DNA of 64,000 nucleotides from Serinicoccus profundi (lineage in GTDB: Bacteria; Actinomycetota; Actinomycetes; Actinomycetales; Dermatophilaceae): the NCBI RefSeq assembly GCF_008001015.1, contig NZ_CP042862.1, positions 3,410,001 to 3,474,000 on the forward strand, in the 5' to 3' direction. The notes below the pieces were generated by a model, which saw only the letters and a list, made by a program, of their open reading frames with translations, did not search any database and had not been told where the DNA came from. Numbering within the stretch: the stretch's first letter is position 1; each line of letters starts with the position of its first letter. This document shows positions 1 to 7,767 of this stretch, in pieces. The translations under genes and the position numbers were made by a program.

Positions 1-172
1 AGACCGGCTTCGTCCCCGTCGCGAACACGTGGGTGAGGTGGCGCCGGACATACCGCAACGACTCGTCCAGCGACCAGACCGGGACGTCCGTCGCCCCCTG
101 CTCGTGAAGCTCACCCAGCGTGACCTCGGCGCCGGTGTCAGCACGCAGCACTCGGGTGTCAGCCGTGAGACA
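1..172 (-). other. N-terminal part of a DnaB intein (Hint domain) at the DnaB-b site
   Basis: Protein-splicing element inserted in frame after the DnaB motif SDLRESG. The first residue is Cys (codon at 170-172), followed by CLTADTRVLRADTG. This matches the block A signature of class 1 inteins: nucleophilic Cys, then a Thr/Asp-rich turn and a beta strand. The sequence continues with VTLGELHEQG and stays open to the window edge. The insertion point corresponds to the known DnaB-b site, where the C-extein resumes with SIEQDAD. Whether a homing endonuclease domain is present cannot be seen. Codon usage inside the intein (CGA, CGT, GCT) is less GC-biased than in neighbouring genes. Confidence 0.9.
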
Positions 173-1363
173 CCCCGATTCACGCAGGTCACTCATCTGC
201 GGCTTCTTGTCCGTCCGCTGCTCGGGCCCACGGTTCAGCTGCGAGAGCGCGATGACCGGCACCTCGAGCTCCTTGGCCAGAAGCTTGAGTGCACGGGAGA
301 ACTCCGCGACCTCCTGCTGACGGGACTCGACGCGCTTGCCCGAGCTCATGAGCTGCAGGTAGTCGATGATCACCATGCGCAGGTTGTTGCGCTGCTTGAG
401 CCGGCGGCACTTGGCGCGGATCTCCATGAGCGACATGTTGGGGCTGTCGTCGATGAAGAGCGGCGCGTCGGTGATCCGGCCCTGGGTCTCGGCCAGGCGG
501 GTCCAGTCGCGGTCGCGCATGTTGCCCTTGCGCATGTTCTGCAGCGGGATCTCCGACTCGGCCGACAGGAGCCTCATGGTGATCTCGGTGCGGCTCATCT
601 CCAGCGAGAACACAACGGTCGCCATCTGGTGCTTGATGGCGGCCGCGCGGGCAAAATCTAATGCGATGGTCGACTTACCGACAGCCGGTCTAGCCGCGAT
701 GATGATCATCTGCCCGGGGTGCAGGCCGTTGGTCAGCTCGTCCAGCTCGGTGAAGCCGGTGGGCACCCCCGTCATCTCCCCCGACGACCCGGCGGCGTGC
801 TCGATCTCGTCCATCGTGGGCTCGATGAGCATGCCGAGCGGGTGGTAGTCCTCACCGCCACGTTTGTCGGCGACGGCATACACCTCGGCCTGGGCGGCGT
901 TGACGATGTCCTCGACGTCACCGCCCTGGTAGCCGATCTGCACGATCCTGGTGCCCGCGTCGACGAGCCGGCGCAGCACCGCGCGCTCGGCGACGATCTC
1001 GGCGTAGAACGCGGCGTTAGCCGCCGTCGGGACCTCGGCGATGAGCTGGTGGAGGTATGCCGTGCCACCGATCCGCTGCAGGTCGCCCCGCTTGGTCAGC
1101 TCGTCGCCGACGGTGATCGCATCGACCGGCTCGCCGCGCGAGTAGAGGTCGACGCAGGCCTCGAAGATGCTCTCGTGGGCCGGGCGGTAGAAGTCGTGGG
1201 CCTTGACCATCTCCGAGCACTCGGCGATGGCGTCCTTCGACAGCATCATCGAGCCGAGGGCGCTGCGCTCGGCGGCGACGTCCTGCGGGGGCAGGCGATC
1301 CTCGGGACCACCCCCGGAGCCCTGGTCGGGTGGCCCGTAGACCTCCATCTCGCTCAGCGCCAT
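1..1363 (-). CDS. dnaB: Replicative DNA helicase DnaB, 5' part, interrupted by an intein (runs off the left edge)
   Basis: DnaB is the hexameric helicase that unwinds DNA ahead of the replisome. The ATG at 1363 has a GGAG about 5 nt upstream. The N-terminal primase-interacting domain begins with the motif AAERSALGSMM. The RecA-like core follows, with Walker A ARPAVGKST (Lys about residue 230) and Walker B MVIIDYLQLM (Asp about residue 334), then LSQLNRGPEQR. At SDLRESG (residue 397) the expected SIEQDAD continuation is replaced by Cys-Leu-Thr-Ala-Asp-Thr, the start of an intein. The remaining helicase lies outside the window. Codons around Walker A (AGA, TTA, GAT, TTT) are unlike the rest of the gene. 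In many actinobacteria dnaB sits near rplI; here a MATE gene, a patatin gene and an Mrp operon lie between them. Confidence 0.96.
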   Translation of the reverse strand, partial: MALSEMEVYGPPDQGSGGGPEDRLPPQDVAAERSALGSMMLSKDAIAECSEMVKAHDFYRPAHESIFEACVDLYSRGEPVDAITVGDELTKRGDLQRIGGTAYLHQLIAEVPTAANAAFYAEIVAERAVLRRLVDAGTRIVQIGYQGGDVEDIVNAAQAEVYAVADKRGGEDYHPLGMLIEPTMDEIEHAAGSSGEMTGVPTGFTELDELTNGLHPGQMIIIAARPAVGKSTIALDFARAAAIKHQMATVVFSLEMSRTEITMRLLSAESEIPLQNMRKGNMRDRDWTRLAETQGRITDAPLFIDDSPNMSLMEIRAKCRRLKQRNNLRMVIIDYLQLMSSGKRVESRQQEVAEFSRALKLLAKELEVPVIALSQLNRGPEQRTDKKPQMSDLRESGCLTADTRVLRADTGAEVTLGELHEQGATDVPVWSLDESLRYVRRHLTHVFATGTKPV

Positions 1364-1497
1364 ACTGTCTCCACACCCTCGAAATGTTGCGTGGGGCCCA
1401 GTCCAGCACCGAGCACCGACAGACCTCACGCCAACCGACAACCGAGTCACCGTACGGCCAACCTCGCCGCCGCGCACCATCCCCCTGTGCACGAGGG

Positions 1498-1637
1498 TGT
1501 GGACAGCCTGGGGACGACGTGGGGACAGGACGACAACTCTCCAGTACCCCCTGTGGACGACGAGTGTGGACATCGAGGCAGTTTTATCGACAGACCCCCT
1601 CTGACCTGGGATGCAACTCATCACAACCTGTGGATAA
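1498..1637. promoter_or_regulatory. Cluster of DnaA-box-like 9-mers between dnaB and the MATE gene
   Basis: The 353-bp gap between the divergent dnaB and MATE starts holds TGTGGACAG (1498-1506), TGTGGACGA (1552-1560), TGTGGACAT (1565-1573) and TGTGGATAA (1629-1637). The last is an exact DnaA box (TTATCCACA on the other strand). TTATCGACA (1584-1592) on the plus strand differs from the box by one base. The four main boxes share one orientation. The cluster probably affects dnaB transcription or titrates DnaA. No other gene is visible in the gap. Confidence 0.6.
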
Positions 1638-1716
1638 AAACTTCTTCCACCCCGCCTGCCCACATCCCCCCTCCTGCCCCACGGGACCCTCCCGCGCGGG
1701 TGACAGACTCGGTCCC

Positions 1717-3063
1717 GTGAGACGTCGGAGAGAGTCGGACGCGGGGTCCGCGGGGCAGGCCCGGGAGATCCTGCGGCTGGCCGTGCCGGCCTTCCTGGCC
1801 CTCGTCGCCGAGCCGCTCTTCCTGCTCGCCGACTCTGCCATCGTCGGCCACCTCGGCACCTCCGCCCTCGCCGGTCTCGGCGTCGCGAGCGCGGTGCTGC
1901 TCACCGCCGTCAACATCTTCGTCTTCCTCGCCTACGGCACCACCGCGGTCGTCGCCCGGCGGCTCGGCGCCGGCGACCAGCGGGGCGCGATCAGCGCCGG
2001 GGTCGACGGCATCTGGCTGGCCCTGCTCCTGGGCACGCTCGGTGCCGTCGGCACGGCGCTCTTCGCGGCGCTTCTGGTGCAGGTCTTCGGGGCGGGCCCC
2101 GACGTCGCGGCCGAGGCGGTGACCTACCTGCGCTGGTCGGCCCTCGGCATACCCTCCATGCTCGTCGTCCTCGCCGCGACCGGCGTCCTGCGGGGCCTGC
2201 AGGACACCCGCACGCCACTCGTCGCCGCTGTCGTCGGCTTCACCGCCAACGCCGCGCTGTCGCTCCTCCTCGTCCACGGGGTGGGGTGGGGCATCGCGGG
2301 TGCCGCGATCGGTACCGTCATCGCCCAGACCGGTATGGCGCTCGCCCTCGTCCTCATCGTCGTCCGGGGGGCGCGCCGGCTGGGGTCGTCGCTGACCTTC
2401 CACGGGGCCGGCGTGCTGCGGGCGGCGCGCGGCGGCATACCCCTGCTCGTGCGGACCATCGCCCTGCGCGCGGCCCTGCTCGTCACGACGTGGTCGGCCG
2501 CCGGGCTCGGCGACGAGCAGCTCGCCGCCCACCAGGTCGCGATGACGGTCTGGTCGACGCTCGCCTTCGCGCTCGACGCCCTCGCCATCGCCGCCCAGGC
2601 GCTGACCGGCAAGACCCTCGGCGCCAGCGACGTCGAGGGCACCCGCGCCGCCACGACCCTCATGCTGCGCTGGTCGGTGTGGTTCGGCGCCGCCCTCACC
2701 CTGCTCGTCCTCGTGCTGCACCGCGTCATCCCGCTCGGCTTCAGCCAGGACCCCGACGTGCGCACCGCGCTCGCCGCCGCCCTTATCGTCGTCGCGCTCG
2801 GGCAGCCGATCGCCGGCATCGCCTTCATCCTCGACGGCGTCCTCATCGGCGCCGGAGACACGCGGTGGCTCGCGTGGGCCCAGACCGCCGCGACCCTGGC
2901 CTACCTGCCCATGGTCCTGGGCGTGCGGCTCAGCGGTGCGGAGGGGACGACCGGGCTGGTCTGGCTGTGGATCGCCTTCACCGGCTTCATGACGGCGCGC
3001 GCCCTGCTGCTGTGGTGGCGCGCCCGCGGCGAGGCCTGGATGGTCGTCGGCGCCGAGCGCTGA
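1717..3063 (+). CDS. MATE family efflux transporter (DinF type)
   Basis: 448-residue inner-membrane cation-coupled multidrug exporter. Starting at GTG 1717, the protein opens with a short basic tail and then REILRLAVPAFLALVAEPLF and LLADSAIVGHLG, the typical start of DinF-type MATE proteins. About twelve hydrophobic helices follow, with VLRGLQDTRTPL in the first half and LDGVLIGAGDTRWL in the second, in line with the internal duplication of the family. The length is usual. The open frame extends upstream to 1330, but that part reads through the DnaA-box region and has no protein-like composition. The gene is divergent from dnaB and converges on the patatin gene across a palindrome. The substrate cannot be told from sequence. 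Confidence 0.9.
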   Translation: MRRRRESDAGSAGQAREILRLAVPAFLALVAEPLFLLADSAIVGHLGTSALAGLGVASAVLLTAVNIFVFLAYGTTAVVARRLGAGDQRGAISAGVDGIWLALLLGTLGAVGTALFAALLVQVFGAGPDVAAEAVTYLRWSALGIPSMLVVLAATGVLRGLQDTRTPLVAAVVGFTANAALSLLLVHGVGWGIAGAAIGTVIAQTGMALALVLIVVRGARRLGSSLTFHGAGVLRAARGGIPLLVRTIALRAALLVTTWSAAGLGDEQLAAHQVAMTVWSTLAFALDALAIAAQALTGKTLGASDVEGTRAATTLMLRWSVWFGAALTLLVLVLHRVIPLGFSQDPDVRTALAAALIVVALGQPIAGIAFILDGVLIGAGDTRWLAWAQTAATLAYLPMVLGVRLSGAEGTTGLVWLWIAFTGFMTARALLLWWRARGEAWMVVGAER

Positions 3064-3079
3064 GGCGTGCCGTCTGGGC

Positions 3080-3149
3080 ACCTGAGCAAGGTGGGTCTGC
3101 ACGCTGCACCATGGCCATGGTGCAGCGTGCGGTCCAGGCTTGCCCAGGT
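3080..3149. repeat. 70-bp imperfect palindrome, copy A of a two-copy intergenic element
   Basis: The core 3100-3129 is a perfect 30-bp inverted repeat with left arm CACGCTGCACCATGG, centred on the self-complementary CCATGGCCATGG. Outer arms ACCTGAGCAAG (3080-3090) and CTTGCCCAGGT (3139-3149) pair with one mismatch, separated from the core by partly paired segments. It lies 17 bp after the MATE stop and 19 bp before the patatin stop, so it could act as a bidirectional terminator, though no T-tract follows. A close copy lies at 6403-6476 on the other side of the patatin gene. Confidence 0.9.
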
Positions 3150-3168
3150 CTGCGGCGGAGACCGCCAC

Positions 3169-6100
3169 TCAGCGCCGCAGCGTCGTGCACCCGTCGAGGG
3201 CCACGAGCAGCTCGGCGAGACCGGGGTAGCGCGCGGGCCTGCCCTCCACCGGCGCCTCGCCGGGCTCGGTGTCCTCCTGGCAGTGCCGGGTCGCCTCGGC
3301 CACCCGCTCGTCCAGGGAACCGAGCATGTCCTCCCGGCTGGCCGGCGACAGGACCCAGCCCAGCGGCGCCTCGACCGCGGGACGGCTGGCCTGCGTGACG
3401 ACATACACCGTGGGGAGGTCGGGGCGCACCGCGGTGGTCAGCTCGTGCGCCCGCTGGAGCAGCGCCGAGGTGCCCTTCTGCGTGGTCGCGGCGTTGCTGT
3501 TGCCGATGAGCGGGACGAGCGCCTCGGCCACCGGCTCCGGCGGCGGCTGCACGAGGTCGCTGCCGCGGCCGTTGTCGAGGTAGACGACGATTGGCACGAC
3601 GCGGGCGTCCGGGGCCTGCTCGGCCACCTGCGCCAGCAGCCGGGGCGCCAGGTCGACGACGGTCCCGAGCCCGCTGCCCTCGGCATACCCACCGTCGATG
3701 AGCTGGGCCTGCGGCGCGTCACCGCACGGGCCCACCACGCCCGACGGCGTCACGTAGGGGAAGCGCGCGGAGGTCATCGACGAGGTCGACGCGGGCACCG
3801 ACCCGACGCAGTGGTCGCTCTCGCCGGTGGCGGCCTCGCCCTCCGGCGGGAGGTAGTCGGCATAGAAGTCACGGCTGTAGGCCAGCGGAGAGCCCAGGTC
3901 GGCGCAGTCGGAGACCGGGCCCGAGCCGAGCGCGACCTGGCTGACGAGCACCCGGCAGCCCGAGGAGGTCGCGGTCGAGTTGAGCACGAGCGCACCGCTC
4001 AGCTCACCCTCGGCGCGCTCCTGCGGCGGGTCGAGGAAGTCGGCCTCGAGCCCCGGAGCGCTCTTCTCCCACGACAGCTCCATGAGCGCGCCCCGGTCGT
4101 GCCAGCCCTCGCCCTCGGCGTCGGACCCGGCGGGCAGGCCGGTGACGGCATACACCGGGTCGCGCAGCAGAAGACCGAGACTGCCCTGCGCCAGCGCGTC
4201 CGGCCCACCCATCGTCCAGACCTCGTCGACGGCCGTGGCCTGGTCGTCGGCGAACCTGCTCACCGCCAGCCCGACCGAGCCCCCGCTGACGCCGCTGGCG
4301 ACGAGCACTCCGTCGAGTCCGCAGGGGGTGTGGTCGCGGATCTCCTCGAGGGCGGCCGCGCTCCAGTATGCCGCCCGGATCCCGCCTCCCTCGGCCGCGA
4401 CGAGGACCATCGGCCGGGCCGGTCCCTGCGGGGTCTGGACCTGGCAGTCATCGGTGCGCTCCAGCCAGTCGCCCACGACCTCCGACAGGGGCGCGGGGCG
4501 CAGGGCCGGGGTGTCGGCGTCGCCGGCGAGCGAGCCGCGGATGCCGTGCAGCTGGTAGCTGCTGCCGGGGATGAGCGCCGCGACGACGACCGCGGTGAGC
4601 AGGATCGCGACCGGCGCCTCGCGGAGCCTGAGCGCGGGCCACCAGAAGATCTGCGGTGGTGCGTAGAACTGGTGCAGCACCACGCTCGAGCCGATCATGA
4701 GCATGAGGGCGCCCAGCCCGAGCATGACCACCCCGATGACGCCGAGCACGGCCGACAGCCGGACCGGCCACACGAGCAGGGCCAGCAGGACCGCGGTGCT
4801 CACGAGGATGAGTGCCCAGGCCAGCCGCCACAGCCGCCGCGAGCCGGGCTGCGTGGGCTGCCCCCACGCGCCGACGGCGTCCTCTGCGACGACCGTGCTC
4901 GTGCCCTCACCGGGGGTGAAGAGGTCGCCGACGCCCGGCAGGCCCTGCAGCCGCTGGATGACGCGCGGCCCCACCCACCAGACGCAGATCGCGGCCGCCA
5001 GGCCCAGGGCTGGCAGGCACCGCTGCAGCGGGGTGCCCTCGCCGAGGACGGTCAGCACCAGGTGGGACCGGATGAGCGCTAGCGACCCGACGACCAGCCC
5101 GCTCAGGGCGAGGATGTCGCCGAGGCGACGGACCTGCGCGGCGGTGGCCGCGTCATACCTCGAGGGGGCGGGAGCGGCGAGCCCCGGCGCGCGGCGGCCG
5201 GTCAGCCACGACCCGACGACGATGAGCACCGGGACGGCGACGAAGCTGCCCAGCGACACCCACCGCACCCCACCCGTCCCTTCGAGCGCCACCCAGCCCC
5301 ACAGGGCCAGGACGAGCACCGGACCGAAGAGCCACTGGCGCAGGGCGGGCGCGGGGCGATGCACGAGGTCGTCGGGGTCCGCGACGACCCGGCGCGCGAC
5401 GTTGTCGGCCATGAGGCGCCCGAGCAGGACCAGGCCGAGCGTGATGAGCAGCAGCAGGACGGAGGCCAGCAGCGCGTGCACCCAGCCGGGCACGAGCGTG
5501 CGCCCGTCACCGGTGGCGAACCACGTGCGCTGGATGTCCGGCAGCTGGTCGAGGATGCCGCTGCCCGGCACCAGGGCCAGCAGCGCGACCGGGGCGAAGG
5601 CCAGCGCCGAGAAGCGCTGGGCATAGACCGCGCGGCCGCGGCGCCCGAGCCAGGTGCGGCCGACGGGGGTGCCGAGCAGGCAGTAGGCGAGCTGGGTGAG
5701 CACGGCCAGCACCAGCGCCCACTTCACGGCGCTCGCCCACGCGGCGGCTCCGACGAGCAGCCCGGGTGGCGCCTCGCCGGCCGGACCGAGGACGAGCAGG
5801 GCCAGCAGGGCGTTCTCGGTGAGGTCGGCAGCGACCGCCGCCCACACCAGCCAGGGCCGGGGCCAGGTGAGCATCCGCAGCGGGGCGTGCGTCGGCACGG
5901 CCCCACGCGCCAGGACGCGGCGCAGCAGGAGCCACAGCAGCAGCCCGTAGGTCAGCGCGAAGGCCACGTCCAGCCCGAGCCATACCCCGACGAGGAGGTC
6001 CGCCTGCCCCGTGACGGCGGACTCCACCAGGGTGCCCGTGTCGTCCCGCTGCGCGGCGAGCTGGTGGATCGCCAGCCACGGCTGGGACGTCGACCACGGC

Positions 6101-6270
6101 ACCGGGAGCGGCAGCCGGGGCGAGCTCACCTCGGCCAGCCCCAGGGAGAACCCCTCCGGACCCGCCTGGACCATCCGGATGAGCCGGTCGATCTCGGTCA
6201 GGGAGATGAGGAGTGCACCGCAGATCGTGAGCAGGATCAGCGTGCGGCGGGGCAAGGTCGTCGGGGCCAT
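3169..6270 (-). CDS. Multi-spanning membrane protein with C-terminal patatin-like phospholipase domain
   Basis: 1033 residues. The first roughly 590 residues contain about ten or more hydrophobic helices, the first at residues 10-25. The C-terminal part is a patatin-like lipid hydrolase. It has an oxyanion-type loop AAEGGGIRAAYW, a nucleophile elbow VASGVSGGSVG with the serine in GVSGG, and a catalytic DGG in QLIDGGYAEGSG. This Ser-Asp dyad is complete, so the protein should cleave acyl esters, probably membrane lipids. The ATG at 6270 has GGAG four bases upstream. The gene stands alone, flanked by two copies of a palindromic element and inserted between the MATE gene and the Mrp operon. Physiological substrate and topology are unknown. 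Confidence 0.85.
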   Translation of the reverse strand: MAPTTLPRRTLILLTICGALLISLTEIDRLIRMVQAGPEGFSLGLAEVSSPRLPLPVPWSTSQPWLAIHQLAAQRDDTGTLVESAVTGQADLLVGVWLGLDVAFALTYGLLLWLLLRRVLARGAVPTHAPLRMLTWPRPWLVWAAVAADLTENALLALLVLGPAGEAPPGLLVGAAAWASAVKWALVLAVLTQLAYCLLGTPVGRTWLGRRGRAVYAQRFSALAFAPVALLALVPGSGILDQLPDIQRTWFATGDGRTLVPGWVHALLASVLLLLITLGLVLLGRLMADNVARRVVADPDDLVHRPAPALRQWLFGPVLVLALWGWVALEGTGGVRWVSLGSFVAVPVLIVVGSWLTGRRAPGLAAPAPSRYDAATAAQVRRLGDILALSGLVVGSLALIRSHLVLTVLGEGTPLQRCLPALGLAAAICVWWVGPRVIQRLQGLPGVGDLFTPGEGTSTVVAEDAVGAWGQPTQPGSRRLWRLAWALILVSTAVLLALLVWPVRLSAVLGVIGVVMLGLGALMLMIGSSVVLHQFYAPPQIFWWPALRLREAPVAILLTAVVVAALIPGSSYQLHGIRGSLAGDADTPALRPAPLSEVVGDWLERTDDCQVQTPQGPARPMVLVAAEGGGIRAAYWSAAALEEIRDHTPCGLDGVLVASGVSGGSVGLAVSRFADDQATAVDEVWTMGGPDALAQGSLGLLLRDPVYAVTGLPAGSDAEGEGWHDRGALMELSWEKSAPGLEADFLDPPQERAEGELSGALVLNSTATSSGCRVLVSQVALGSGPVSDCADLGSPLAYSRDFYADYLPPEGEAATGESDHCVGSVPASTSSMTSARFPYVTPSGVVGPCGDAPQAQLIDGGYAEGSGLGTVVDLAPRLLAQVAEQAPDARVVPIVVYLDNGRGSDLVQPPPEPVAEALVPLIGNSNAATTQKGTSALLQRAHELTTAVRPDLPTVYVVTQASRPAVEAPLGWVLSPASREDMLGSLDERVAEATRHCQEDTEPGEAPVEGRPARYPGLAELLVALDGCTTLRR

Positions 6271-6402
6271 GGCACTCCAGGTGGTCTCTCGCGGTGTCGC
6301 GTGCTGATGAGAGCCCTGTCGTGCGCAGTGGATACCTGCAGGTGGAGATCAGCCGACCGCGTTGCGTCCGGGCAACCTGAGCAAGCAGGCGTTGCTCCAG
6401 GA

Positions 6403-6476
6403 CAACCTGAGCAAGCTGAGTCCCTACGCTCCACCATGGCCATGGTGCATCGTGCGGACCACGCTTGCTCAGGTTG
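6403..6476. repeat. 74-bp imperfect palindrome, copy B, with an extra half-arm at 6374-6386
   Basis: The same element as at 3080-3149, in the same orientation. The core around CCATGGCCATGG (6434-6445) pairs with two internal mismatches, and outer arms CAACCTGAGCAAGC (6403-6416) and GCTTGCTCAGGTTG (6463-6476) pair perfectly. The shared right half CGTGCGG-CCA-GCTTGC-CAGGT shows the two copies are homologous. An additional AACCTGAGCAAGC sits at 6374-6386, 30 bp upstream of the same string in the arm. It lies just downstream of mnhG and upstream of the patatin gene. The rest of the 6271-6497 gap shows no gene. Confidence 0.9.
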
Positions 6477-6497
6477 GTCCCACCGAGAAGAGCGTGC

Positions 6498-6866
6498 TCA
6501 GGTCGCGGTGGGGCCCGGGCCCCCGTGCTCGGCATCGCCGCGCCGCCGACCGACGTGCACCTCCGTGGGCGCGATCTGGCCGGTGCGGAAGCCCGCGCGG
6601 CCGACCATGTGCGACCCGGCCGGGATGGTGAGCAGCTGGAACAGCGCGATGAGCACGAGCATCCCGACGTCCAGCCCGCTGCGGGTGCGCAGCCCCACGC
6701 CGAGGATCACGAGGAGCACGCCGAGCACCTGCGGCTTGGTGCCCGCGTGCATGCGCGTCAGCAGGTCCGGGAAGCGCAGCAGGCCGATCGCCGCCGCCAG
6801 GCACAGCAGGGCGCCGAGCATGAGGCAGACCAACCCGGCCAGATCGAGCGCGTCACCCAGACTCAT
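6498..6866 (-). CDS. mnhG: Na+/H+ antiporter subunit G (MnhG/MrpG)
   Basis: 122-residue membrane subunit of the Mrp cation/proton antiporter complex. It starts MSLGDALDLAGLVCLMLGAL and continues with the family signature GLLRFPDLLTRMHAGTKPQVLG. Three hydrophobic helices span residues 7-95. The ATG at 6866 overlaps the mnhF stop in an ATGA, which fixes the start; the open frame continues upstream without protein-like composition. It is the last gene of the operon and is followed by the palindromic element at 6403-6476. Confidence 0.93.
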   Translation of the reverse strand: MSLGDALDLAGLVCLMLGALLCLAAAIGLLRFPDLLTRMHAGTKPQVLGVLLVILGVGLRTRSGLDVGMLVLIALFQLLTIPAGSHMVGRAGFRTGQIAPTEVHVGRRRGDAEHGGPGPTAT

Positions 6867-7162
6867 CGCTCCTCCTCCCGCGGCACGTCGGTGTCGCGCG
6901 CCACGAAGCGCGCCACGGCCACCGACCCGAGGAAGCCCACGAGCGAGAGCGAGATGAGCAGCGGCAGCGTCGTCCAGGCCTCGGTGAGTGCGGCATACGC
7001 CCCCAGCGCGCACACGACGATCGACACGAGGACGTCGGTCGCGACGACGCGGTCCAGCACGCTCGGCCCGCGCGTGATCCGCACCAGCGTCAGCGCCGCC
7101 GACACCGCCAGCAGCGCGCCGATGATCCAGGTCAGCACCGTCTCCACGAGGTCGAGGCTCAT
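6863..7162 (-). CDS. mnhF: Na+/H+ antiporter subunit F (MnhF/MrpF)
   Basis: 99-residue small membrane subunit of the Mrp antiporter with three predicted helices. The conserved segment RITRGPSVLDRVVATDVL is diagnostic for MrpF. The start MSLDLVETVLTWIIGALLAV at 7162 overlaps the mnhE stop by 4 bp, and the stop overlaps the mnhG start, so translation is probably coupled. The C-terminus is short and charged (DVPREEER). Confidence 0.93.
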   Translation of the reverse strand: MSLDLVETVLTWIIGALLAVSAALTLVRITRGPSVLDRVVATDVLVSIVVCALGAYAALTEAWTTLPLLISLSLVGFLGSVAVARFVARDTDVPREEER

Positions 7163-7767
7163 CCGTCCACCTCCTCGGGGGTATGCCGTCGCCGCCGCGG
7201 GTCGAGCAGCGACTCGGGGTCGGGGTGGAAAGCGCGCAGGATCCGGGCCTCCTGGGCCCGCACCTTGTGCCGCACGCGCTCGGCCTCCGCCCGGGTGCGC
7301 ACGTCGAGCGCGTGCAGGGTGAGCAGCCCGGTGCTCGGCTCCAGGTCGATGACGACCGAGCCCGGCACCAGCGACACCATCTCCGCGGTCAACGTCTGCA
7401 GGAAGGCGTCGTCACTGACCAGCTCGAGGTCCATGACCACGCCGTGGGCCACCGGCCCGGGCCGCACCGCCAGCCAGGCCACCTCGACCGAGGCACGCAC
7501 GAGGTCGGAGAGGAAGCGCCCCACGAGCACCAGCAGGCCGACCGGGTGCACCCGCAGGCGTAGGTCCACCCGCGGCAACGGGAAGAGCAGCAGCACGAGC
7601 AGCCCGACGAGGACACCGCCGAGCAGGTTGAGCGGGTTGAGCGAGCCCCACAGCAGCACCCACACGGCGGTCAGCCAGAGCAGGGCCCACGGCGAGACCC
7701 CCGGCAGCCGGCGCGCCGCGCGCCCGTTGTGCCGTCCACGCCTGCGGCCCGTCGCCCGCCCGCTCAC
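7159..7767 (-). CDS. mnhE: Na+/H+ antiporter subunit E (MnhE/MrpE)
   Basis: 202 residues. After a basic N-terminus of about 20 residues come two hydrophobic helices (WALLWLTAVWVLLWGSLN and the following one) and the cytoplasmic MrpE domain with AEMVSLVPGSVVIDLE and LTLHALDVRT. The GTG start at 7767 overlaps the mnhD stop. A much longer open frame runs upstream, but it is the shadow of mnhD. MrpE is needed for stable assembly of the Mrp complex. The C-terminus is extended by a basic tail ending near DPRRRRHTPEEVDG. Confidence 0.92.
   Translation of the reverse strand: MSGRATGRRRGRHNGRAARRLPGVSPWALLWLTAVWVLLWGSLNPLNLLGGVLVGLLVLLLFPLPRVDLRLRVHPVGLLVLVGRFLSDLVRASVEVAWLAVRPGPVAHGVVMDLELVSDDAFLQTLTAEMVSLVPGSVVIDLEPSTGLLTLHALDVRTRAEAERVRHKVRAQEARILRAFHPDPESLLDPRRRRHTPEEVDG

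Noticed and set aside
1498-1637. Chromosomal replication origin
   Set aside because: The DnaA-box cluster is not next to dnaA/dnaN, and rsmG-jag-yidC at the other edge place oriC beyond 64000. Treated as a secondary DnaA site.
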